From Saccharothrix sp. HUAS TT1 (lineage in GTDB: Bacteria > Actinomycetota > Actinomycetes > Mycobacteriales > Pseudonocardiaceae): 64,000 bases of DNA. Location: the NCBI RefSeq assembly GCF_040744945.1, contig NZ_CP160453.1:3906001-3970000 (forward strand), read 5' to 3'. Below are positions 43,485 to 53,500 of the stretch, one piece after another. A program made the translations under genes and the position numbers. Below the pieces are notes generated by a model. The model was not told where the DNA came from and did not search any database. It saw only the letters and a program-made list of their open reading frames with translations. Numbering within the stretch: position 1 is the first letter of the stretch; every line of letters begins with the position of its first letter.

Positions 43485-45422
43485 ATGACAGTGACGTCAC
43501 CGGACACCACTGCCGTCGGGGGACGCCCGGTCGTGCCGTCGCGCGGCCCGCTGCGACCGCTCGGCCAGGACGAGGTCCGCGTCACCGGCGGTTTCTGGCG
43601 GGTCCGCCAGGACGTCAACGCCGCCGCGAGCCTGCCGCACGCCCGGTCGTGGATGGACCGGCTCGGCTGGACCGGCAACTTCACCGCGCCGGACGCCGCC
43701 GCCGCGCACCGCCGCGGCCGGGAGTTCACCGACTCCGAGGTCTACAAGCTGCTGGAGGCGATGTCCTGGGAGGTCGGCCGGGGCGTCACCGAGCGGGGGC
43801 CGCTGGAGGCCCGGATCGCCGAGCTGACCGACGCCATCGCGTCGGCCCAGGCGCCGGACGGCTACCTGCACACCGCCTTCGGCCGGCCCGGCCAGCCGGC
43901 CAGGTACAGCGACCTGCTGTGGGGCCACGAGCTGTACTGCACCGGCCACCTGCTCCAGTCGGCCGTGGCCCGCGCCCGGACGGGCGGCGGTGACGCGGAC
44001 CCGCTGCTCGCGGTGGCCCGGCGCGCCGCCGACCACGTGTGCGAGGTGTTCGGCCCGGACGGCCTGCCGGCGATCTGCGGCCACCCGGAGGTCGAACCGG
44101 CCCTGGTGGAGCTGTTCCGGGTCACCGGCGAGCAGCGCTACCTGGACCAGGCCGCGCTGTTCGTCGACCGGCGCGGCCACCGGACGCTGCCGCGCAACCA
44201 CCTCGGCTGGTCCTACGCGGGCGACGACCAGCCGGTGCGGGAGGCGACCGTGCTGCGCGGCCACGCGGTGCGCGCGCTCTACCTGGCGGCGGGCGCGGTG
44301 GACGTCGCGGTGGAGACCGGCGACGACGAGCTGCTGCAGGCCGTCGCGGCCCAGTTCGACCGGGCGCTGGCGCGGCGCACCTACCTGACCGGCGGCATGG
44401 GCTCGCGGCACCAGGACGAGGCGTTCGGCGACGACTTCGTGCTGCCGTCCGACCGCGCGTACTCCGAGACGTGCGCCGGGGTGGCGGCGATCATGCTCGC
44501 CTGGCGGTTGCTGCTGGCCACCGGCGACGGGCGCTACGACGAGGTGATCGAGCGCGTCCTGTACAACGTCGTCGCCACCGCGATCGGCGACGACGGCCGG
44601 TCGTTCTTCTACGCGCACACCCTGCACCAGCGCACGCCCACCGCCGCGGCGCCCTCGGACGAGGAGCAGCTGGGGTTCGGCGGCGGGCCGCGGGCGCCGT
44701 GGTTCGAGGTGTCCTGCTGCCTGGGGAACACGGCCCGCCTGCTGGCCGCGCTGTCCTGCTACCTGGTCACCGCCGACGACACCGGCCTGCGGCTGCACCA
44801 GTACGTCGACTCGGAGATCGCCACCCGGCTGGCCGACGGCCGCGAGGTGGGCCTGCGGGTGCGCTCCGGCCTGCCGGACGGCGGTTCGGTGGCGGTGCGG
44901 GTGACCAGGACCGACGACCAGCCGTGGTCGATCACCCTGCGGGTGCCGCAGTGGGCGGTGGGCGCGGAGCTGGTCACCACGCACGGCCGCCGCCGGGTGC
45001 CGGTGGGCGACATCGTGGTGTACCGGACGTTCGCGGTCGGCGAGGAGATCCGGTTGGAGCTGCCGGTGCGGCCCCGCTTCACCACCCCCGACCCGCGGAT
45101 CGACGCGACGCGCGGCTGCGTGGCCGTCGAACGCGGTCCGCTGGTGTACTGCGCCGAGTCGGTCGGCGCGGACGCGGTCGACCTCGACACCCTGCGCGTG
45201 GACGACTCGGCGCCGCCGGTCGACGCGGCGGCGGGCGTCGAGGTCCGCGCCCGGTTCGACGCGCCGGGCGCGGACGCGTGGCCCTACGCCCCGGCCGATC
45301 CGACCCCGTCCGGCCCGCGGCCACCCGCCACCACCGCGACCGCCCCGCTGCGCCTGGTGCCCTACCACCGCTGGGCCCGCGGCGGCCCGTCGACCATGAG
45401 GGTCTGGCTGCCGACCACCTGA
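43485..45422 (+). CDS. GH127 beta-L-arabinofuranosidase, cytoplasmic
   Basis: 645 residues with the GH127 (DUF1680) fold and the Zn/Cys catalytic set: Glu328 and Cys330 in SETCAG, and the pair Cys411-Cys412 in EVSCCLG, one the nucleophile by comparison with HypBA1 of Bifidobacterium longum (Glu338, Cys340, Cys417, Cys418). No signal peptide, so it acts on imported arabino-oligosaccharides. RBS GGGAGG 7 nt upstream. Divergent from lacI. No transporter lies in the cluster. Confidence 0.93.
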   Translation: MTVTSPDTTAVGGRPVVPSRGPLRPLGQDEVRVTGGFWRVRQDVNAAASLPHARSWMDRLGWTGNFTAPDAAAAHRRGREFTDSEVYKLLEAMSWEVGRGVTERGPLEARIAELTDAIASAQAPDGYLHTAFGRPGQPARYSDLLWGHELYCTGHLLQSAVARARTGGGDADPLLAVARRAADHVCEVFGPDGLPAICGHPEVEPALVELFRVTGEQRYLDQAALFVDRRGHRTLPRNHLGWSYAGDDQPVREATVLRGHAVRALYLAAGAVDVAVETGDDELLQAVAAQFDRALARRTYLTGGMGSRHQDEAFGDDFVLPSDRAYSETCAGVAAIMLAWRLLLATGDGRYDEVIERVLYNVVATAIGDDGRSFFYAHTLHQRTPTAAAPSDEEQLGFGGGPRAPWFEVSCCLGNTARLLAALSCYLVTADDTGLRLHQYVDSEIATRLADGREVGLRVRSGLPDGGSVAVRVTRTDDQPWSITLRVPQWAVGAELVTTHGRRRVPVGDIVVYRTFAVGEEIRLELPVRPRFTTPDPRIDATRGCVAVERGPLVYCAESVGADAVDLDTLRVDDSAPPVDAAAGVEVRARFDAPGADAWPYAPADPTPSGPRPPATTATAPLRLVPYHRWARGGPSTMRVWLPTT

Positions 45423-45458
45423 CCCGCTCGAACCCCGACCGCGCCCGAAGGAGGACCG

Positions 45459-45599
45459 GTGACGACCGACGAGTCCACCGCCGCTCCCGACGCGCGCGGA
45501 GCGGGGATGGCGTCCACGGCAGTGCCCTGCCCCACGTTCTCCGCCGCCACGCAACGCAGCTACGTCCGCGGGTTCGCGTCAGGGGCCGCCAAGGGCTGA
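45459..45599 (+). CDS. Small ORF (46 residues) with strong RBS
   Basis: GAAGGAGG sits 6 nt before GTG 45459, an ideal Shine-Dalgarno. Encodes a 46-residue hydrophilic peptide (DARGAGMASTAVPCPTFSAATQRSYVRGF), no signal peptide, one Cys. Lies 36 bp after GH127 and 60 bp before the metallopeptidase. May be a real microprotein or a start-only relic of a lost gene. Confidence 0.5.
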   Translation: MTTDESTAAPDARGAGMASTAVPCPTFSAATQRSYVRGFASGAAKG

Positions 45600-45659
45600 C
45601 CCGTGCACGCGTGGACCGGCCGAACCGACGCTGCTTCGGCAACCGGAAGGAAGATCGTC

Positions 45660-46517
45660 GTGTCACGACCATGGATGAGAACGCTGCTCGGCGCGGTGAC
45701 CCTGGCCCTGGCCCTGAGCGGCGCGGGCGTCGCGCAGGCGGAGGACGCGCGTGACGTCGCGGTCGCCGCGAACCCGGCGACCTGGAGCCCGCCGTCGAAC
45801 CTGGTCACCCCGCTGAACCAGGTCTGGTCGCACCAGGAGAGCACGTACGGCAACCTGTACGGGTTCCGCAACTACGGCTGGGACCAGGTCTTCGCCAACG
45901 GCGGCTACCTGAACTTCTGCGTGCGGTGGGACTCGTCGGCCCCGGTGAGCGCGGCGCTGCGGGACCGCATCCACGCCAAGCTCGCCGAGCAGTACAAGAA
46001 GTGGACCGACCTGGTGGTGGGCCACAACAACTGGCCGTACGCGCAGGTGCCGGTCAAGGTCGTCGGCTGGGCGGTGCGCGACCGCAACACGCTGCAGTGG
46101 AGCGACAACTCGGTCGACATCTACGTCGACAACATCCGCGAGAACGCGCCGCAGTGCGCCGAGCCGTGCGGCCGGTTCTTCGTCCGCGACGGCCAGTACC
46201 GCAACTGCCCCGGCGGGGTGGCCCGGCACTACGACCAGTCGCTGTGGCTGACCGCGGGCATGGGCGGCGGCGCGGGCGGCGACTGGGGCCAGCGGATCGG
46301 CAGCGAGTACTTCGTCAACAACCTCAACTCGCCCAACGTGCACATCCTGCTGCACGAGATCGGCCACACCTTCGGGCTGGACGACTTCTACGACTGGACG
46401 CCGTCCGGCGTGGGCGGCTTCCTGATGAAGGCGGGCAGCGCGTCCACGATCACCGAGTTCGACGCCTGGATGTTCCGCGACTGGTGGCGTCACCTGAAGA
46501 GCCGCTACGGCCGCTGA
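45660..46517 (+). CDS. Secreted zinc metallopeptidase (HExxHxxGxxD)
   Basis: 285 residues with a signal peptide (MRTLLGAVTLALALSGAGVAQA). HEIGHTFGLDD at His232-Glu233-His236 with the third ligand Asp, metzincin-like. Four Cys and YNxx aromatic-rich middle. The mature part (LNFCVRWDSSAPVSAALRDRI...) is similar to proteins annotated 'cellulose-binding' in Streptomyces by homology, but the zinc motif suggests a protease. GTG 45660 chosen because of GGAAGGAAG 8 nt upstream. In a glycan cluster, so it may cut the protein part of a glycoprotein. Confidence 0.75.
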   Translation: MSRPWMRTLLGAVTLALALSGAGVAQAEDARDVAVAANPATWSPPSNLVTPLNQVWSHQESTYGNLYGFRNYGWDQVFANGGYLNFCVRWDSSAPVSAALRDRIHAKLAEQYKKWTDLVVGHNNWPYAQVPVKVVGWAVRDRNTLQWSDNSVDIYVDNIRENAPQCAEPCGRFFVRDGQYRNCPGGVARHYDQSLWLTAGMGGGAGGDWGQRIGSEYFVNNLNSPNVHILLHEIGHTFGLDDFYDWTPSGVGGFLMKAGSASTITEFDAWMFRDWWRHLKSRYGR

Positions 46518-46524
46518 GCGAAGC

Positions 46525-46561
46525 GCCGACGCCCCCGGTCCCCGCACCCGGGGGCGTCGGC
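46525..46561 (+). terminator. Hairpin between metallopeptidase and the secreted GH127
   Basis: 14-bp perfect arms (46525-46538 with 46548-46561), 8-25 bp past the peptidase stop. May be a full terminator or a processing/stability hairpin within the operon. Confidence 0.6.
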
Positions 46562-46585
46562 CCCCTGTCACGGAAGGTGACGCGC

Positions 46586-49096
46586 ATGTCCCTGCCAACC
46601 CCCTCCCGCCGTGCCGTGCTGCGCGCGGGCGCGGTGGTCGCCTCGGCCACCGCCCTGCCCGCCCTGTCCACGACGACCACCGCGAACGCCGCCACCGACA
46701 CCGCCGCTGTCGCCGCCGCCAGGCCGGACACCGGTGTGTCGGCGCACCCGTTCCCGCTCGGCGCGGTGACGCTGCTGGCCGGTCCGTTCCAGTCCAACAC
46801 CGCCCGCACGCACGCCTACCTGAAGTTCCTCGACCCGGAACGCCTGCTGCACACGTTCCGGCTCAACGTCGGCCTGCCGTCCTCGGCCACCCCGTGCGGC
46901 GGGTGGGAGTCGCCGACCACCGAGCTGCGCGGCCACTCCACCGGCCACGTGCTGACCGCGCTCGCCCAGGCGTTCGCGAGCACCGGCGACACCGCGTTCC
47001 GCGCCAAGGGCGACCACCTGGTCGCCCAGCTGGCGATCTGCCAGGACCGGGCGCAGGCCGCCGGGTACAACACCGGCTACCTGTCGGCGTTCCCGGAGAG
47101 CTTCATCGACCGCGTCGAAGCGCGCCAGCAGGTCTGGGCGCCCTACTACACCCTGCACAAGGTCTTCGCCGGGCTGCTGGACATGCACCTGCTGGCGGGC
47201 AACGCGCAGGCGTTGACCGTGCTGACCCGGATGGCCGCCTGGGTGGGCCGGCGCAACGGCCGGCTGACGCTCGCCCAGCGGCAGAACATGCTCAAGACCG
47301 AGTTCGGCGGCATGAACGAGGTGCTGGCCAACCTGTACCAGCTCACCGGCGACCCGGCGCACCTGATGGCCGCGCAGCACTTCGACCACGCCGAGGTCTT
47401 CGACCCCCTGGCCGCCAACACCGACGCGCTCAACGGCTACCACGCCAACACCCAGATCCCGAAGGCGCTCGGCGCGATCCGCGAGTACCACGCCACCGGC
47501 CTGACCCGGTACCGCGACATCGCGACCAACTTCTGGAACATCGTGGTCGGCGCGCACACCTACGCCATCGGCGGCAACTCCAACGGCGAGTACTTCAAGC
47601 CGCCCGGCCGGATCGCGTCGGAGCTGTCGGACCACACGTGCGAGTGCTGCAACACCTACAACATGCTGAAGCTGACCCGCCAGCTGTTCCGCACCGACCC
47701 GCGGGCGCACTACTTCGACTTCCACGAGAAGGCCCTGTACAACCACCTGCTCGGCGCGCAGAACCCGGCGTCCGCGCACGGCCACCACAGCTACTACGTG
47801 CCGCTGCGACCCGGCGGCCGGCGCACCTACAGCAACGACTACCAGGACTTCACCTGCTGCCACGGCACCGGGATGGAGACCAACACCAAGCACGGCGACA
47901 GCATCTACTTCCACTCCGGCGAGACGCTGTACGTCAACCTGTTCATCGCCTCCGCGCTCACCTGGCCGGGCCGGGGGATCTCGGTGCGGCAGGACACCGG
48001 CTTCCCGGAGTCGGCCGCCACCAGGCTCACCGTGACCGGCTCCGGCCACGTCGACCTGCGGGTGCGCGTCCCGTCCTGGGCGGCGGGCGCGCAGCTCCGG
48101 CTGAACGGCGCGGTGCAGGACGTGCCGACCGTGCCGGGCACCTACGCCCGCCTGGACCGCACGTGGAGCAGCGGCGACGTGGTCGACCTCGCCCTGCCGA
48201 TGGCGCTGACCCGCGAGCCGGCGCCGGACAACCCGGCGGTGCAGGCCGTCAAGCACGGGCCGATCGTGCTCGCGGGCGGTTACGGCACGACCGACCTGAC
48301 GTCGATGCCGACGCTCCAGCCGGGGACGCTGCGCGCGACGTCCACCCCGCTGCGGTACACGGCGACGGCGAGCACGGGCCAGGTGGCGCTGCAGCCGTTC
48401 TACCAGACGCACGGGCAGCGCTACACGGTCTACTGGAACGTCGCCGACACGCCCGCGCCGCCGCCGTTCATCGCGTACTACCCGTTCGACGAGGCGGCGG
48501 GCTCGGTGGCGGCGGACGCCACCGGCAACGGCCGCACCGCCACCCTCGCCGGCACCGCGCGGTGGACCACGGGCCGCTCGGGCTCGGCGGTCGACCTGGG
48601 CGGCGCGGGCGAGCACGTGCTGCTGCCCTCGGGCCTGCTGGCGGGCGCGACGGCGTTCAGCGTGGCCACCTGGGTGTGGCTGGGCGCGGTGACCACGTGG
48701 GCGCGCGTGTTCGACTTCGGCTCCGGGCCGAGCGCGTGCCTGTTCCTCACCCCGCGCAGCTCGGCGGGCGGGGCGCGGTTCGCCATCACCACCGGCGGCT
48801 CGGGCGCCGAGCAGCGCGTCGACGCCCCGTCGCCGCTGCCCGCGGGCGTGTGGACGCACGTCGCCGTGACCCAGACCGGCAACCTCGGCGTGCTCTACGT
48901 CAACGGCGTCGAGGCGGCCCGGAACACGGCGCTGACCGTGCGGCCGTCCGCGCTGGGCAGCACCACGCAGAACTGGATCGGGCGCTCCCAGTACTCGGGC
49001 GACCCGTACCTGGACGGCGCCGTGGACTCGTTCCGGGTCTACGGCCGCGCCCTCACCGCCGCCGAGGTGGCCGACCTGCACTCCACCGGCCGCTGA
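46586..49096 (+). CDS. Tat-secreted GH127/GH146-like beta-L-arabinofuranosidase with LamG domain
   Basis: 836 residues. The Tat-type signal (SRRAVLRAGAVVA) precedes a DUF1680 catalytic domain with Glu353, Cys355 (ECC) and Cys424-Cys425 (TCCHGTG), the Zn/Cys set expected of GH127/GH146. A C-terminal LamG/concanavalin-like domain (about 640-836, YYPFDEAAGSVAADATG ...) should bind carbohydrate. Export by Tat means it folds with its metal before secretion. RBS GGAAGGTGA. Pairs with the cytoplasmic GH127. Confidence 0.92.
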   Translation: MSLPTPSRRAVLRAGAVVASATALPALSTTTTANAATDTAAVAAARPDTGVSAHPFPLGAVTLLAGPFQSNTARTHAYLKFLDPERLLHTFRLNVGLPSSATPCGGWESPTTELRGHSTGHVLTALAQAFASTGDTAFRAKGDHLVAQLAICQDRAQAAGYNTGYLSAFPESFIDRVEARQQVWAPYYTLHKVFAGLLDMHLLAGNAQALTVLTRMAAWVGRRNGRLTLAQRQNMLKTEFGGMNEVLANLYQLTGDPAHLMAAQHFDHAEVFDPLAANTDALNGYHANTQIPKALGAIREYHATGLTRYRDIATNFWNIVVGAHTYAIGGNSNGEYFKPPGRIASELSDHTCECCNTYNMLKLTRQLFRTDPRAHYFDFHEKALYNHLLGAQNPASAHGHHSYYVPLRPGGRRTYSNDYQDFTCCHGTGMETNTKHGDSIYFHSGETLYVNLFIASALTWPGRGISVRQDTGFPESAATRLTVTGSGHVDLRVRVPSWAAGAQLRLNGAVQDVPTVPGTYARLDRTWSSGDVVDLALPMALTREPAPDNPAVQAVKHGPIVLAGGYGTTDLTSMPTLQPGTLRATSTPLRYTATASTGQVALQPFYQTHGQRYTVYWNVADTPAPPPFIAYYPFDEAAGSVAADATGNGRTATLAGTARWTTGRSGSAVDLGGAGEHVLLPSGLLAGATAFSVATWVWLGAVTTWARVFDFGSGPSACLFLTPRSSAGGARFAITTGGSGAEQRVDAPSPLPAGVWTHVAVTQTGNLGVLYVNGVEAARNTALTVRPSALGSTTQNWIGRSQYSGDPYLDGAVDSFRVYGRALTAAEVADLHSTGR

Positions 49097-49127
49097 CCGA
49101 CATCCCCCACCGTTAGGACCCCCACCC

Positions 49128-50558
49128 ATGCGCACCCGACACCGGGCGGTGAAGCTGGGCGCGGCACTCGCGCTCGTCGCCTCCGCCGCCGTCAGCCCGG
49201 CCGCGTTCGCGGCCAACCCGATCATCACGAGCTACTACACCGCCGACCCCGCCCCGCTGGTCGTCGGCAACACGATGTACATCTACGCGGGCCGCGACGA
49301 GGCCGCCCAGGGCAACAACAACTTCGTGATGCGCGAGTGGCGGGTGCTGTCCTCGACGGACGCCGCCACGTGGACCGACCACGGCGCGAAGGCGAACATC
49401 GGCACGTTCCCGTGGGCCGGCGCGGACGCGTGGGCCAGCGAGGTCGAGCCGAAGAACGGCAAGTACTACTGGTACACCTCGGTCAACGGCAACGGCGCCG
49501 GGTGGATGGACATCGGCGTCGCGGTCGGCGACAGCCCGCTCGGCCCGTTCCGCGACGCCAAGGGCGGGCCGCTGGTCAGCGACAGCACCCCCAACTCGTC
49601 CGGCCTGAACATCGACCCGACGGTGTTCACCGACGATGACGGCCAGAGCTACCTCTACTGGGGCGGCTACTGGGGCGTGCGCGCCGCGAAGCTCAAGGCC
49701 AACATGATCGAGCTGGACGGCGCGGTCGTCACGCCGCAGGGCCTGGCGAACTACTGGGAAGCGCCCTGGATGTTCAAGCGCAACGGCCTGTACTACATGG
49801 TGTACGCGGCCAACGACACCAACGGCTGCGTGACCAGCTCCAGCTACGCCTGCCAGCGCTACGCCACCGCCACCAGCCCGCTGGGGCCGTGGACGCACCG
49901 CGGCGTCGTGCTCGACCAGGTGTCCTCGACCACGAACCACGCGGGCGTCGTGCAGTTCAACGGTCAGTGGTACATCGTCTACCACAACGCCAACGCGCCC
50001 GGCGGCGGCAACTTCCGCCGTTCCGTCGCGGTGGACCTGCTGCACTTCAACGCCGACGGCACGATGCGCAAGGTCACCCAGACCACCACCGGGCCGCCGC
50101 CCAATCCCGGCGGCAACCCGGGTCCGGGCACGAACCTGGCCCCGTCCGCGACCGCCTCCGCCTCGCACGTCTCGGCCTGGGAGTCGTTGGCCGCGCTGAA
50201 CAACGGCGGCGCGCCCGCGAACTCCGCGGACCGCTCCAACCTCGTCTACGGCAACTGGCCGGAGCGGGGCACGCAGTGGGTCGAGTACCAGTGGCCGACC
50301 GCGAAGTCGGTGAACGAGGTGGCCACGTACTGGTTCGACGACGACCAGGGCATCGACCTGCCCGCGTCGTGCAAGGTGCAGCACTGGAACGGCAGCGCCT
50401 ACGTCGACGTGCCCGGCCAGTCGGCGTGCGGCGTCGTGGGCAACGCGTTCAACACGACCACGTTCACCGCCGTGAGCACCACGCGGCTGCGGTTGTCGAT
50501 CACCTCGAAGCCCGACTTCTCGACGGGGGTGTTGGAATGGCAGGCTTTCCAGGCGTGA
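49128..50558 (+). CDS. Secreted GH43-family arabinosidase/xylosidase with C-terminal binding module
   Basis: 476 residues. Signal peptide ends near AFA (28). Five-bladed propeller with catalytic base Asp40 (TADPAP) and general acid Glu in YWEAPWMF near residue 210. After a Pro/Gly linker (PPNPGGNPGPG) a C-terminal module (about 340-476) matches a galactose-binding-like or F5/8-type domain also found twice in the next gene. Expected to release arabinose from arabinan or arabinoxylan. Confidence 0.93.
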   Translation: MRTRHRAVKLGAALALVASAAVSPAAFAANPIITSYYTADPAPLVVGNTMYIYAGRDEAAQGNNNFVMREWRVLSSTDAATWTDHGAKANIGTFPWAGADAWASEVEPKNGKYYWYTSVNGNGAGWMDIGVAVGDSPLGPFRDAKGGPLVSDSTPNSSGLNIDPTVFTDDDGQSYLYWGGYWGVRAAKLKANMIELDGAVVTPQGLANYWEAPWMFKRNGLYYMVYAANDTNGCVTSSSYACQRYATATSPLGPWTHRGVVLDQVSSTTNHAGVVQFNGQWYIVYHNANAPGGGNFRRSVAVDLLHFNADGTMRKVTQTTTGPPPNPGGNPGPGTNLAPSATASASHVSAWESLAALNNGGAPANSADRSNLVYGNWPERGTQWVEYQWPTAKSVNEVATYWFDDDQGIDLPASCKVQHWNGSAYVDVPGQSACGVVGNAFNTTTFTAVSTTRLRLSITSKPDFSTGVLEWQAFQA

Positions 50559-53500
50559 GCCGGCGGTTGGCGGCCGTCGTGGTGCTCGGCGCGCTCCTCG
50601 TGCCGACGACGCCCGCGTCGCCCGCCTCGGCCGCGCAGACGATCGGCTACCCGACGTTCAGCGGGCCGTCGATCCCCGCGCCGCCGGTCGGCTACAGCAC
50701 CGGCAGCACCATGCGGGCCATCTACGACGCCGAGAGCGGCGGCGCCGACTTCTGGGTGGACCGGCTGCTCGCGCGGCCCGGCAACGACCCGGCCGGGCCG
50801 TGGCTGATGACCCGCGGTCGCGGCATGTTCATGCACACCCACAACCCCGCGGTGATCGGGTTCGGCGGCAACGCGGCCTACTGGGACAACATCAGCAGCC
50901 AGAACGCCTACGCGGTCACCGTCGGCTCGGGGGCGCTGACCGAGCAGGTGTCGAGCCGGTGGCAGGCCCCGAGCCACTGGAAGGGCGTCTACACCGGCAC
51001 CGGCCTGCGGGTGGAGGTGGCGAAGTTCGTCACGCACAACAACGTCGCCGTCACCAACCTGACCGTCACCAACACCGGCTCGGGGTCCGCCACCGTGCCG
51101 CTGCGCGTCACCTCGCCCTACGCCACCACCGTGAGCGGCGCCGAGCTGACCGGGTCGCGGCAGGTGAAGAACAACCTCACCACCATCCGGCCGAGGCTGG
51201 CCGGTGACGGGTTCACCGCCGCGAGCGGCGCGCTGACCCGGTCGGTCGCGCTGGGCGCGGGCCAGTCGGTCACCACGAAGGTGGTGATGGGCTTCGTCAC
51301 CGACGAGATCCCGGAGTCGCTGACCGAGTACAACGCCTACCGGGGCCACTCGCCGTCGGTCGCGTTCGCCACCCACGTGCGCGAGTACAACCGGTGGTGG
51401 GCCGACACGATCCCGTACATCGACGTGCCGGACCCGGCGATCAAGAAGAACATCTACTACCGCTGGTGGCTGATGCGCTTCAACCACCTCGACGTCGACA
51501 TCCCGGGCCAGGACTTCCAGTTCCCGGTGTCGATCGAGGGCGTCACCGGCTACAACAACGCCATCGCGCTGACCCAGCCGATGCACATCGACGACCTGAA
51601 GTACCTGCGCGACCCGGTCTACTCGTACGGGCCGTGGCTGTCGGCCGGCCAGTCGTCCAAGGGCGGCCGGTTCATGGACAACCCGGGCGACCCGGAGAAC
51701 TGGTCCAACTCCTACACCCAGTACATCTCCGAGGCCGCGTGGCGCAGCTACCAGGTCCACGGCGGCCAGCCGGCCGTCGCGGGCAACCTGGCCAAGTACG
51801 CCGAGGGTGACGTCAAGGGCCAACTGGCCACCTACGACACCAACGACAACGGCGTCATCGAGTACGACTGGGGCGCGATGACCGGCAACGACGCCGACGC
51901 GGTGTCGTTCGACTGGCGGGCCGGCAACCTGGACCGGGCCGAGACGGCGTACGTGTGGAGCGGCGCGATGGCCGCGCAGCAGGCGTACTCGCTGATCGGG
52001 AACACGGCCAAGGCGAGCGAGATGCAAACGCTTGCCGACCGCATCCGCAACGGCGTGGTGAACACGCTGTGGAACCCGTCGCGGCAGCTCCTGGAGCACA
52101 AGCACGTGGCCACGAACGCGCACGTGCCGTGGAAGGAGATCAACAACTACTACCCGTACTCGGTCGGCCTGATGCCGAGCACCGACCAGTACAAGCAGGC
52201 GCTGCGGCTGTTCGCCGACCCGGCCGAGTACCCGGTGTTCCCGTTCTACACGGCCAACCAGCGGGACAAGGCGGAGGCGGCGCAGGCGGGCCACCCCGGC
52301 TCGAACAACTTCTCCACCATCAACTCGACCGTGCAGTTCCGGCTGTACTCGTCGGTGCTGCGCAACTACCCGAACCAGTGGATGACCGCCGAGGACTACA
52401 AGAAGCTGCTCTACTGGAACACCTGGGCGCAGTACGTCGGCGGCAACACGCAGTGGCCCGACGCCAACGAGTTCTGGGCGAACTGGAACGCGGGCGCCAA
52501 GACCATCGACTACCGGTCGTGGATCCACCACAACATCCTCGGCAGCAGCAACTGGACCGTGGTCGAGGACGTGGCCGGGCTGCGCCCGCGCACCGACAGC
52601 CGGGTCGAGCTGTCGCCCATCGACATCGGCTGGTCCCACTTCGCGGTCAACAACCTGCGCTACCGCAACATGGACCTGAGCGTGGTGTGGGACGACCCGG
52701 CCGACGGCGTGACCCGCTACAGCGGTGTGCCGCAGGGGTACTCGGTCTACCTGAACGGCGCCCGCGCGTTCACCGTCGACCGGCTCACCAGGGTCCTCTA
52801 CAACCCGGCCACCGGCGAGGTCACGTTCCCCTCGGGCGCGGGCACGGTGACCTACAGCGCGACGATCGGCGGGTTGCAGGCGCCGCAGAACGTGGCGCAC
52901 GGCAGCGCGCGCATGGTGGACATGTTCGCCAAGGCGGGCGTGGACCTGACCTCCACCGCGCCGAACCTGGCGCAGGGCGCGGCCGTCTCCGCGTCCTACA
53001 CCGCCTCCGGCACGTCCACCGGGGCCGCGGTCGACGGGTTCCCGACCAACGAGCCCCTGTGGGGCACCTCGGGGTCGCCCAACTCGACGGACTGGTACGA
53101 GGTCGACTTCCGGCAGCAGCGCACGGTGGACGAGGCGCGGCTGCACTTCCGCGACGACCGGGCGGGCAACCGCTACCGCGCGCCGTCGTCGTACGCGGTC
53201 CAGTACTGGAACGGCTCGGCCTGGGTGGCCGCGGCGGCGCAGGTGAAGACGCCGACGACGCCGAGGGCGAACTACAACCGGGTGCGGTTCACGCCGGTGT
53301 CCACCCAGTGGATCCGGGTCCAGGTGACCCACGCGTCCGGGTTCAGGACCGCGTTGACCGAGGTGAAGCTGTACCAGCGGGGCGGTGGTGGCGAGCCGCC
53401 GCCGGCGAACCTGGCGGTCGCGGCGACGCCGTCCGCGTCGTACACCTCGCCGTGGGAGTCGGTGGCGGCGATCAACGACGGCGTCGACCCGACGTCGTCC

